Shown here: positions 1 through 5,117 of the stretch, in pieces
Numbering within the stretch: position 1 is the stretch's first letter
Layout of the letters: every line of letters begins with the position of its first letter
IMG/VR virus record: IMGVR_UViG_3300049846_000715
Location: 1 to 33,971 of that record
DNA: 33,971 nucleotides
Reading direction: 5' to 3' (one strand)
Origin: a virus
Notes under the pieces: model-generated
Seen by the model: only the letters and a program-made list of their open reading frames with translations
Databases searched by the model: none
What the model was told of the DNA's origin: nothing
Position numbers and translations under genes: made by a program

Positions 1-24
1 TTCTACTAATTTTAAATTTTCCAT
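1..24 (-). CDS. Start of a further small ORF, cut by window edge
   Basis: An ATG at 24-22 opens a minus-strand frame (M-E-N-L-K-L-V-E) that runs off the window. It follows the cassette-like element at 56-107 just as the other left-end ORFs follow theirs, so it is probably the first codons of the next cassette gene. Only eight codons are visible, so no function can be given. Confidence 0.3.
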
Positions 25-55
25 ATTCCTTCGCTAAAAATTAAAACAAACTAAA

Positions 56-107
56 TATAACAGCACATTGGCGGCATTAAAACGACCGCCAATCTGCGAT
101 ACGTTAG
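56..107 (-). repeat. Cassette-boundary (attC-like) palindrome after the methyltransferase
   Basis: Read on the minus strand, the element opens with CACTAACG, which contains the methyltransferase stop codon, and closes with GTTATAT. The ends fit the integron R''/R' pattern (..YAAC / GTTR..) loosely. Inside is a perfect 8-bp inverted repeat, ATTGGCGG (67-74) with CCGCCAAT (86-93), around an 11-nt loop. The ~52 bp length is within the range of short attC sites. It could instead be an ordinary terminator-like hairpin, but the recurrence of TAACG after each neighbouring ORF argues for a mobile-cassette boundary. Confidence 0.5.
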
Positions 108-907
108 TGGCAATGCTCCCCGAACACACGAGTAACTGCCAACTCATAATATTTTACCTCTTTTTCAATTCCAATAAAAGAACGGTTCAATTCTTTTGCT
201 CCTAAACAAGTTGTTCCTACTCCCATTGTATTATCAAGTACATAATCATTTTCATCTGTAAAGGAACTAATCAATATTTTAAATAGTTTTAACGGTTTTT
301 GTGTTGGATGTAATCCTCTTTCAACATTTACCTTTAATATACTACTCAAATACTTTTCATCAGCCATTCCATCGCCTTGTGGAATTGATTGTTCTCCGTA
401 AGCATCCGATTTATGAAATACTCCTTGTTTGTTATTCCTTTTATTTTGCTCCAATCTTTTCTGCTTTTGTGGATTAAACTTTTCTTTGTTTGGTGCAAAA
501 ATCAAAATATCTTCGTGCCATTTCATAAATCTTATTTTTGCGTGAGCAGGGTTGCTCGGTCTTTCTTTCTCCCAAACTAAAGCGTATTTAAACCATTCAA
601 TTTTACTGTTTACTAAGGCACTTGTAAATGGTTGTGAAGCCGTTAAAACTATTGCGCCATTGTCTTTTATTATTCTACCATATTCAGCCCAAAGTTTGTT
701 AAATGGAATAATGCAATCCCACGCACAACTTGTTGTTCCGTAAGGCAAATCTGCCAAAATGAGTTGAACCGATTTATCAGGAATAAGAGGTAAAATATCC
801 ATACAATCAGCATTAAACAAAGCACTGCCACTAACATTGCATTGGCAATAGTTGGGCTTGACGTTGTTATTCAACTGTATTGCTTCTATTATCTTTTGTG
901 CTATCAT
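104..907 (-). CDS. DNA methyltransferase (adenine-N6 or cytosine-N4), beta-class order
   Basis: A 267-residue SAM-dependent DNA methyltransferase. The catalytic motif IV is DLPYG at about 53-57. It is followed by HPTQKP (about 200-205) and then the SAM-binding motif DNTMGVGTT (about 225-233). Catalytic motif before SAM motif, with the target-recognition region between, is the beta-class arrangement. The usual (D/N/S)PP(Y/F) box here reads DLPY. The product probably modifies phage or host DNA to evade restriction, since no cognate nuclease is next to it. It sits at the far downstream end of the minus-strand genes, 59 bp after the next ORF, and its stop codon lies inside a cassette-like element. 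Glu is mostly GAA, and no GATC occurs in or near the gene, unlike the phage genes. The recognition site cannot be read from sequence. Confidence 0.85.
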   Translation of the reverse strand: MIAQKIIEAIQLNNNVKPNYCQCNVSGSALFNADCMDILPLIPDKSVQLILADLPYGTTSCAWDCIIPFNKLWAEYGRIIKDNGAIVLTASQPFTSALVNSKIEWFKYALVWEKERPSNPAHAKIRFMKWHEDILIFAPNKEKFNPQKQKRLEQNKRNNKQGVFHKSDAYGEQSIPQGDGMADEKYLSSILKVNVERGLHPTQKPLKLFKILISSFTDENDYVLDNTMGVGTTCLGAKELNRSFIGIEKEVKYYELAVTRVFGEHCH

Positions 908-908
908 T

Positions 909-958
909 CAACTTTTGTTTTTCAAATTCCCAACCATCGCCAATGCTTTTGCGTTATA
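909..958 (-). repeat. Weaker cassette-boundary element
   Basis: The minus strand reads GCCTATAACGC right after the stop of the 87-residue ORF, followed by a GC-richer stretch (CATTGGCGATGG), and ends with GTTGAAT at the methyltransferase start. The left half matches the TAACG element seen after the other left-end ORFs. A clear second palindrome arm is not visible, so it may be truncated or degenerate. Confidence 0.35.
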
Positions 959-966
959 GGCAAGTG

Positions 967-1230
967 CTACCATCCTTCCGTAAACTCGGCAATAGTTGTT
1001 TCACCTTCCTTTACTTCTGCGTAACTAATACCAAGTTGTTTAACGGCATATTCTTTGTCAGCATCAATATCAATTCGGTAAATGTCGTCAGCATTACCGC
1101 CAACACTTACATATATTGATTTGCCGTTAAACTCGCCTCTAAATGAGAATGAGTATTTGTAATAAGATGTGAAAACAACTTTTGCCTCTCCATAAATTTC
1201 TAAAAATTCTTTTTCGTTTAAATTTGACAT
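967..1230 (-). CDS. Hypothetical protein in cassette-like unit (87 aa)
   Basis: I do not recognise this 87-residue acidic protein. It is rich in aromatic residues and appears mainly beta (Y-K-Y-S-F-S-F-R-G-E-F-N-G-K-S-I-Y-V), with no signal peptide, membrane segment or cysteine motif. It is flanked on both sides by TAACG-type elements, so it looks like the single gene of a cassette. Many integron cassettes carry small unknown proteins, toxin-antitoxin parts or defence genes, but nothing in the sequence places it in those groups. The ATG at 1230 is preceded by an A/T-rich leader and is the only sensible start. Confidence 0.6.
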   Translation of the reverse strand: MSNLNEKEFLEIYGEAKVVFTSYYKYSFSFRGEFNGKSIYVSVGGNADDIYRIDIDADKEYAVKQLGISYAEVKEGETTIAEFTEGW

Positions 1231-1255
1231 TTTAGTTTCAATTGCCGCACCAGCC

Positions 1256-1345
1256 TATAACAGCGGTTTTGCGCCACCGCTGGACAGTTGGTGCGCTGTT
1301 ATTAAAGTTATCTAAAGCGGCAGCGCAAAGCCGCAAAACGTTATA
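1256..1345 (-). repeat. Long palindromic cassette-boundary (attC-like) element
   Basis: This is the best example of the left-end elements, about 90 bp. It has perfect terminal inverted repeats TATAAC (1256-1261) and GTTATA (1340-1345). The inner imperfect arms GCGGTTTTGCGCCACCGC (1263-1280) and GCGGCAGCGCAAAGCCGC (1317-1334) are near-complementary. An alternative inner hairpin pairs ATAACAGCG (1257-1265) with CGCTGTTAT (1293-1301). The stop codon of the upstream gene (1341-1343) is embedded in its edge. Length, terminal GTTA/TAAC boxes and imperfect inner arms are all attC features, but no integrase is visible in this window. Confidence 0.6.
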
Positions 1346-1649
1346 CGCAAGGCAAGTAGCCCTTATAGACACACCAAGCGTACATTAAAATCATAGCATC
1401 TTTTGCGGTTTTTCCTTTGCAATCAATCTTTGGTTCTTCCCAGTTTACATCATTTCTTAATACAGCTTCCCAATAGTCATTATGCTCCATCTTGTAAAGC
1501 ATTACAGCAGGGAAGCCAAAAGCCTTGTACTTTAATTGGTCAAAAACCGCAAAAAGTTCATCCGTTGACAAATGCCCTGCGTATAACAAGGCATTGCAAA
1601 AAGCAGGGCTTGACTGCTTTAATTCATCTGTTGTAAGTTCTTTTATCAT
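1341..1649 (-). CDS. Hypothetical protein in cassette-like unit (102 aa)
   Basis: I do not recognise this 102-residue protein. It is soluble-looking, with alternating helices and several Trp/Tyr/Cys residues in the second half (W-E-E-P-K-I-D-C-K-G-K-T, then a Cys near the C terminus). There is no signal peptide and no convincing membrane segment. The TAA stop is fused to the long palindromic element, as expected for a gene cassette. Neighbouring genes give no functional hint. Confidence 0.6.
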   Translation of the reverse strand: MIKELTTDELKQSSPAFCNALLYAGHLSTDELFAVFDQLKYKAFGFPAVMLYKMEHNDYWEAVLRNDVNWEEPKIDCKGKTAKDAMILMYAWCVYKGYLPCV

Positions 1650-1722
1650 TTATGCTATATTGAAAGTTTGTACTATTAATCCCTGCCTTCTGCAATGCCC
1701 GAACCGTTAGCAGCAATAATAC
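1650..1722 (-). repeat. Cassette-boundary element with CTAACGG core
   Basis: Thirteen bases after the stop of the second methyltransferase, the minus strand reads GCTAACGGTTCGGGCATTG (core at 1705-1710), then a pyrimidine-poor spacer to the next ATG. The core matches the ones at 102-107, 952-957, 1340-1344 and 2483-2487. No clear inverted arm is seen. Confidence 0.35.
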
Positions 1723-2430
1723 TTACCTATTTCGCACTCCTGTATAATCAGTTGCCTTCACTTTGGTAACATCAAAAGCAAAACGCCAAACGCTTTTACA
1801 GTCAATACTATCAATCAATTCTACTTTTCTCCAATGGCACAGACCCCACAAAACTATCCGTTCTATAATTGTTTGCTCCGATGGATTTTGTTCTCCGTAA
1901 TAACTTATCAAATGAGTTTGCGTTATTCCGTTCAATATATTTACATAGGGTTTTGGCATCGTTACAAACAAAATCCCCTTCTCAATTAACAAAAATATAT
2001 CAGGAAAGAACCGGTTTGGAAATCCGTATGGGTCTATGTCAATAATATCGTAAATATTTTTTTGTCCTATCAGTTCGTGGTATCTCACATAACTATCCCC
2101 TGTCTTTAACCACTTCTTATCATAGGCATCTACATTTCCATATTCCTGATATATTTTTGTTAAGTTTCCCTGCCCAGCAAACAATTCTAAAACGGATAGT
2201 TTGCCATACTCTTCCTCGCTCCAAAAAGATAGAATTGATTTTATCTGATTAATCTTTTCGTCAGGGTGATGCACCTCATTGGCGTTTTGCTTTTGCTTCT
2301 CTCTCGTAATATCGTGCCTGATTGCCCGGTAAGTTTTACTGCTGCTAACAACGGGTTGCACAAAATTATTTATTAAAGGGCTTTCTACCTCTAATGAAAG
2401 TTTTTGCTGTATTAAATTCTTGTTTTTCAT
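1723..2430 (-). CDS. SAM-dependent methyltransferase with Trm1-like DxDPYG motif
   Basis: A 235-residue class I methyltransferase. The SAM-binding loop LELFAGQGNLT lies at about 81-91 and the catalytic-type motif DIDPYGFP at about 131-138. DxDP(F/Y)G is the hallmark of the Trm1 tRNA N2-guanine dimethyltransferase family, unlike the DPPY of amino-methylating DNA enzymes. The protein is much shorter than Trm1 and lacks an obvious tRNA-binding C-terminal domain. It could be an RNA methyltransferase, a DNA guanine modifier, or another cassette-borne methyltransferase. The N-terminal ~60 residues are polar and lysine-rich. It sits between TAACG-type elements and shares the GATC-free base composition of the left end. 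Methyltransferase is secure; the substrate is inference. Confidence 0.7.
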   Translation of the reverse strand: MKNKNLIQQKLSLEVESPLINNFVQPVVSSSKTYRAIRHDITREKQKQNANEVHHPDEKINQIKSILSFWSEEEYGKLSVLELFAGQGNLTKIYQEYGNVDAYDKKWLKTGDSYVRYHELIGQKNIYDIIDIDPYGFPNRFFPDIFLLIEKGILFVTMPKPYVNILNGITQTHLISYYGEQNPSEQTIIERIVLWGLCHWRKVELIDSIDCKSVWRFAFDVTKVKATDYTGVRNR

Positions 2431-2462
2431 ATCAATTTTTATCTGTTAATCACTTTAATAAA

Positions 2463-2487
2463 TAACTTCGGCAACCCGCAACCGTTA
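2463..2487 (-). repeat. Cassette-boundary element at the phage junction
   Basis: On the minus strand TAACGG begins in the stop codon of the last phage-type ORF (2485-2487), and a matching GTTA closes the element 25 bp on, so TAAC...GTTA forms terminal inverted repeats. The interior carries two GCAACC repeats on the plus strand. This is where phage-type sequence gives way to the accessory block. Confidence 0.4.
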
Positions 2488-2697
2488 ATAAAATTTATCA
2501 ACAACAATTCTCCCAACATCATCAAAATCAAATCCAAGAGATTCAACCAAACCGGTAACATCAATGCCCTTATAAATAACGGTTTCAATATCAAACCTCT
2601 TGGGAGTTCCTTTTGTGTCATTTGTATTTGGAGTTTCGGGAGTGAACACTCCAACAACATCAATGATAATATCCTTATGCCTTATTGTATGTATCAT
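2485..2697 (-). CDS. Hypothetical small phage protein (70 aa)
   Basis: Unrecognised 70-residue acidic protein (I-I-I-D-V-V-G-V-F-T-P-E-T-P near the N terminus). Its ATG overlaps the stop of the upstream ORF by 4 bp (ATGA), so the two are translationally coupled, which makes it part of the phage operon. It is the last gene before the cassette-like block. An overlapping 74-codon frame at 2439-2663 looks like a shadow and is not chosen because it lacks this coupling. Confidence 0.55.
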   Translation of the reverse strand: MIHTIRHKDIIIDVVGVFTPETPNTNDTKGTPKRFDIETVIYKGIDVTGLVESLGFDFDDVGRIVVDKFY

Positions 2698-2876
2698 ATT
2701 GCCTCGTTGTAAACTTTATATGTTGAATATCTATGAGCCAAAACATCAATTTTTTTGTTCAGCCTTTCAATCTCTTGAGGGTTTTTCTTTGTTTTTAAAA
2801 CTGCAATTGCATCAAACAGATCGGCCTCAATTTCCTTGATCTGAATGATTCTCTCCGTTGTTTTTAGGTTTGTCAT
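2694..2876 (-). CDS. Hypothetical coiled-coil phage protein (60 aa)
   Basis: A small charged protein that looks wholly alpha-helical (T-T-E-R-I-I-Q-I-K-E-I-E-A-D-L-F), probably a coiled coil. I do not recognise it. I chose the ATG at 2876; a second ATG at 2906 would add ten residues. It overlaps the upstream ORF by about 50 bp and the downstream ORF by 4 bp, showing dense packing after the terminator at 3308-3328. Confidence 0.5.
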   Translation of the reverse strand: MTNLKTTERIIQIKEIEADLFDAIAVLKTKKNPQEIERLNKKIDVLAHRYSTYKVYNEAI

Positions 2877-3021
2877 GTTGTTTGGTTTTTTTAAACATTT
2901 GTTCATGTTGCTCCCTTGTTGTTGCTAATGAATAAGCACTCAAAACAAGCTCTTTTTCTATATCTGAAAAGGATTTGATCTCATCAACTACCTTTTTAAA
3001 ATGCCGTTCATGGTTTGTCAT
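2827..3021 (-). CDS. Hypothetical phage protein (64 aa)
   Basis: Unrecognised small protein. Residues 1-45 look helical (H-E-R-H-F-K-K-V-V-D-E-I-K-S-F). The C-terminal twenty residues are polar and low in complexity and coincide with the overlap with the next gene. It starts one base after the stop of the preceding ORF (3023), in an operon driven by the promoter at 3285-3292. Confidence 0.5.
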   Translation of the reverse strand: MTNHERHFKKVVDEIKSFSDIEKELVLSAYSLATTREQHEQMFKKTKQHDKPKNNGENHSDQGN

Positions 3022-3022
3022 T

Positions 3023-3262
3023 TTAGCTATTTTTAAGATGTTGCTCTAAAGTTTCAAGTTGCTCAACCTTTTCAGTATCAAATGATCTCATTGCTGCAAT
3101 GTTCCTGATCTTTGTTATTCCATCCCTGTTGTTTTCTGATGGGTACAATTCAAGATAAGGCTCAAGCCAATGCTTGGGCAGCTCAGCCATTACCCTCATA
3201 ACTCTCAGCCGGAGTTCATTGTTGGGGTTTGCTTTGATTTGTTTTTTAGTTAGTTTAAACAT
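3023..3262 (-). CDS. Hypothetical small basic protein under the distal promoter (79 aa)
   Basis: A 79-residue, highly charged, helical protein. The start at 3262 is chosen over an ATG at 3340 because the promoter and terminator lie between the two. The sequence L-R-L-R-V-M-R-V-M-A-E-L-P-K-H-W suggests an amphipathic helix; a DNA-binding role is possible but not shown. It is the first gene of a short transcription unit (3262 to about 2485), separated from the lysis genes by a terminator. Its promoter shares a 26-nt element with the recT promoter, so this unit may be expressed early and serve host takeover rather than lysis. Confidence 0.6.
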   Translation of the reverse strand: MFKLTKKQIKANPNNELRLRVMRVMAELPKHWLEPYLELYPSENNRDGITKIRNIAAMRSFDTEKVEQLETLEQHLKNS

Positions 3263-3266
3263 GGTT

Positions 3267-3292
3267 TTTGTATTAGTATTTGTACAAACATA
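3267..3292 (-). promoter_or_regulatory. Bacteroidetes-type promoter with palindromic operator, twin of recT promoter
   Basis: Minus strand: TATGTTTG (3292-3285) matches TAnnTTTG. It is overlapped by the perfect palindrome TTTGTACAAA (3279-3288), then AATACTAATACAAA leads to the ATG at 3262. The 26 bases 3267-3292 match 33921-33946 with two differences. At the -33 position there is TTT, not TTG. The palindrome on top of the -7 box is a natural repressor site. Confidence 0.6.
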
Positions 3293-3307
3293 CAAACAAT
3301 ATTTAAA

Positions 3308-3328
3308 TAAAAAAAGCCCCTTAGGGCT
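3308..3328 (-). terminator. Rho-independent terminator after the lysis genes
   Basis: Minus strand AGCCC-TAAG-GGGCT followed by seven T. A 5-bp GC-rich stem, 4-base loop and T tract, just downstream of the last lysis ORF and just upstream of the promoter at 3285-3292, so it separates the two transcription units. Confidence 0.75.
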
Positions 3329-3355
3329 AATTTTCAACAAAAGTTTGTTAATAGG

Positions 3356-3772
3356 TTATTTTATGGCTAAAATGCCGAAAACAATACAAAGGGAGTAAGC
3401 TATCCATTTTTGAACCTTTTGCCCTTTTAGCTCTTTTTTAAGCTGATCGGCCTGATTGATCCGGAGGTTTATCTCCTCCTGTTTCAATGATGTTTGCTCA
3501 TTTGCATTTTTAAGCAATAAATCAAGGTTTTTGATTTGGCTTGTTTTAAGGCTGTTTAACGAATCACAATTGCTCAGGGCTATCTCATAACCATTGGCAA
3601 TTGAATCTGATGCCTGAGCCTTTGTGATTGCTTTTGCAAGGGTTTTTGATTGCTCATAGTTAAACCCAAGTAAAGTATCTCCCTGATTAATTAAAATCTG
3701 AGGCTTTAATGTTTGAGAAAAACTCAACAAGCCCATCCCGATCAAGGCTATCAATACGCTTAATGCTCTCAT
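3356..3772 (-). CDS. Spanin-like lysis protein: signal peptide, coiled coil, C-terminal membrane segment
   Basis: A 138-residue protein. Residues 1-20 form a signal peptide or membrane anchor (A-L-S-V-L-I-A-L-I-G-M-G-L-L). A long heptad-rich coiled coil spans about 40-117, and a second membrane segment lies at 120-137 (W-I-A-Y-S-L-C-I-V-F-G-I-L-A-I). Two anchors joined by a periplasmic coil is what a spanin that bridges the envelope looks like. It lacks the lipobox cysteine expected of an outer-membrane or unimolecular spanin. It starts inside the -1 frame extension of the preceding gene, the nested arrangement of lambda Rz/Rz1, and lies downstream of the endolysin and holin candidate. The ATG at 3772 has the CAAAGCAAAATG leader shared with two other genes. 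Function is inferred from topology and context. Confidence 0.6.
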   Translation of the reverse strand: MRALSVLIALIGMGLLSFSQTLKPQILINQGDTLLGFNYEQSKTLAKAITKAQASDSIANGYEIALSNCDSLNSLKTSQIKNLDLLLKNANEQTSLKQEEINLRINQADQLKKELKGQKVQKWIAYSLCIVFGILAIK

Positions 3773-3839
3773 TTTGCTTTGCTTTTAAGGTTTTAATTTG
3801 TTTCCGGCTCTCGGAGTATTGACTGCTTAAAATGTTTAC
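3687..3839 (-). CDS. -1 frame extension of the i-spanin-like gene
   Basis: After the A-run, the -1 frame stays open for 50 codons and ends with TAA at 3689-3687. It reads V-N-I-L-S-S-Q-Y-S-E-S, then a lysine-rich helix, then D-S-L-D-R-D-G-L-V-E-F-F. The heptad pattern continues from the zero-frame part (V-D-S-L-K-H-Q-A-D-S-L), so the joined ~117-residue product has the size and fold of an Rz-type i-spanin, whereas the zero-frame product stops after 67 residues. The extension has no ATG of its own. It overlaps the first ~28 codons of the next gene. It is reached either by programmed frameshifting or because one A is missing from the assembled homopolymer. Confidence 0.6.
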   Translation of the reverse strand, partial: VNILSSQYSESRKQIKTLKAKQNESIKRIDSLDRDGLVEFFSNIKASDFN

Positions 3840-4039
3840 TTTTTTTTTAAAGTATCATTTTGATTGCTCAATGAATCAGCCTGATGCTTTAAGCTATCAA
3901 CTTTAACTGCCAATGAATCAATTTTGTTTTGATCGGCTGAGGGTTCAATGCTATCCTTTTTAAATACATAAGATATGCCCATTGCCATAAGAATTGAAAA
4001 TACAACAATTGCAATTGCTATTTTAAGGGTTGTTTTCAT
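3836..4039 (-). CDS. i-spanin-like protein, zero-frame part (67 aa)
   Basis: An N-terminal membrane segment (about residues 6-23, I-A-I-A-I-V-V-F-S-I-L-M-A-M-G) is followed by a coiled coil with repeated D-S-L units (about 38-64). This is the topology of an inner-membrane spanin that couples to an outer-membrane partner. The start at 4039 is chosen over an upstream ATG at 4117 because it immediately precedes the membrane segment; it overlaps the end of the holin candidate by 17 bp. The zero frame ends L-K-K-K-stop on a run of nine A, where the slippery heptamer A_AAA_AAG lies in register. See the separate extension entry. Confidence 0.65.
   Translation of the reverse strand: MKTTLKIAIAIVVFSILMAMGISYVFKKDSIEPSADQNKIDSLAVKVDSLKHQADSLSNQNDTLKKK
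3839..3845 (-). other. Slippery heptamer A_AAA_AAG at the zero-frame stop
   Basis: Zero-frame codons are TTA AAA AAA AAG TAA. The last seven bases before the stop form A_AAA_AAG in register, the heptamer used by E. coli dnaX for -1 frameshifting. A -1 slip enters a 50-codon open frame that continues the coiled coil. No strong downstream stem-loop is obvious, only short CTCCGAGAG-type pairings. A homopolymer length error is the rival explanation. Confidence 0.55.
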
Positions 4040-4310
4040 TTTGTATTGTTTTGTTAAATTGTTTCTCTTTTTCTGTTTTTGATACCTCATAACCGGCATA
4101 AACAAACAATGGACCAATTACAATCATGTTATCTGTTGCCGTAAATTTATCCTTGTTGTAAATAACAACAAATATTGTAAGCCCTAAGCCGGTAGCTGTT
4201 AAAACAAATCTGTTTATCCTCTTAGCAGACAAAAACGATTTTTCATTGCTAAATGTTTTGATCCATTCAAGAAAAGCCTTTTTAAAATTTTCCCATCCGA
4301 AAAACATCAT
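4023..4310 (-). CDS. Holin candidate, small two-membrane-segment protein (95 aa)
   Basis: A 95-residue protein with two hydrophobic segments (about 33-50, V-L-T-A-T-G-L-G-L-T-I-F-V-V-I-Y; about 61-77, M-I-V-I-G-P-L-F-V-Y-A-G-Y) and a charged C-terminal tail, the usual shape of a small holin. Its ATG overlaps the endolysin stop (ATGA), and it directly precedes the spanin-like pair, so endolysin, holin and spanins form one lysis cassette. Holin families are too diverse to assign on sequence alone. The coiled-coil membrane protein at 4786-5109 is the rival or a partner. Confidence 0.6.
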   Translation of the reverse strand: MMFFGWENFKKAFLEWIKTFSNEKSFLSAKRINRFVLTATGLGLTIFVVIYNKDKFTATDNMIVIGPLFVYAGYEVSKTEKEKQFNKTIQNENNP

Positions 4311-4783
4311 GCCGTTACGTTTTTATAATTAGCCCAATTTTTTAGTTCAAAATGAGGAGCATCCGGAAACTTCTCATCATTTGAATTTCCATTGTTGTTC
4401 CAATCTCCCCCCCAAATTATTCTTGGCTCAATTTCCTTTATTATTTTAGCAAATCTTTCAAATAGTGCCTTATTCCAATCAAGTTTTTGCTTTAAATTAA
4501 TAAATGCAATATCAAAAGCAAGAGATGGCAAATAATTATGAGGGCTTTGAGATGGCAATGCCTGAGTTACCTTTTCAGATGCCTCATCAATTATTCCGTT
4601 TCCATTATTATCAATCCCATCTTTAGGCTGATTAAACAAAAACAATTGCTCCTCATTTGATCTATAAGTACAGCAAGCAAAAGGCTGTGGATCTAATGGG
4701 TATCTTTTTTTATATTCAAGGCAGGCCTTTTCGTAAGCCTCCTTTAAAATAAAATGTAAGTCTTTTGTATCTCTTGAAGCCAT
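4307..4783 (-). CDS. Peptidase M15-type endolysin (L-Ala-D-Glu or D-Ala-D-Ala peptidase)
   Basis: A 158-residue zinc peptidase that would cut peptide bonds in peptidoglycan during lysis. The zinc ligands are readable as His82 and Asp91 in S-P-H-N-Y-L-P-S-L-A-F-D and His144 in D-A-P-H-F-E-L. The first motif is two residues longer than the classical SxHxxGxAxD. Two Asp/Asn/Gly-rich loops are unusual: D-G-I-D-N-N-G-N-G-I-I-D-E at about 55-67, which resembles calcium-binding loops, and D-W-N-N-N-G-N-S-N-D-E at about 127-137, just before the last ligand. There is no signal peptide, so export would need the holin. It sits between the coiled-coil membrane protein and the holin candidate, with a 4-bp overlap to the latter. 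Confidence 0.85.
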   Translation of the reverse strand: MASRDTKDLHFILKEAYEKACLEYKKRYPLDPQPFACCTYRSNEEQLFLFNQPKDGIDNNGNGIIDEASEKVTQALPSQSPHNYLPSLAFDIAFINLKQKLDWNKALFERFAKIIKEIEPRIIWGGDWNNNGNSNDEKFPDAPHFELKNWANYKNVTA

Positions 4784-4785
4784 TT

Positions 4786-5109
4786 TTATTTGAATAAATA
4801 ATGAATGAATCCTTTTATTTTAGGCCAAATTGAAATAAGAATCAAAGCTATTCCTCCAAGCCAAGCAAGAATTTTAAAAGTCCATGATCCGTAAAACTTT
4901 GCTTGCATTACCTCTTTAACAACAGGGTACATCTTATTGACACGATCAGATAAAATTGAGATGTTTTGATTCATTTTCTGAATTTCGTTCATCAGCTCTC
5001 GGTTTGTTTTTTGGGCTTGCTCATAGTCAATGATAAGCCTTTCAATCCTATTGTTGTTAATCTCAAGAATTGCAACCCGTTCTCTCAATGTTTTATCGTT
5101 TTCGTTCAT
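4786..5109 (-). CDS. Coiled-coil protein with C-terminal membrane anchor (lysis region)
   Basis: Residues 1-75 are a long charged coiled coil (R-E-R-V-A-I-L-E-I-N-N-N-R-I-E-R-L). One membrane segment lies at about 82-97 (I-L-A-W-L-G-G-I-A-L-I-L-I-S-I-W), ending in a basic tail. This shape recalls XhlA-type lysis accessory proteins, which act with a holin at the inner membrane. It ends 2 bp before the endolysin start, which supports a lysis role. The identification is by shape and position only. Confidence 0.55.
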   Translation of the reverse strand: MNENDKTLRERVAILEINNNRIERLIIDYEQAQKTNRELMNEIQKMNQNISILSDRVNKMYPVVKEVMQAKFYGSWTFKILAWLGGIALILISIWPKIKGFIHYLFK

Positions 5110-5117
5110 CCCTTTGT

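Noticed and set aside
2439-2663. 74-codon frame overlapping the last phage-type ORF
   Set aside because: Low-complexity Leu-rich frame; the alternative frame 2485-2697 has a 4-bp overlap with its upstream neighbour.
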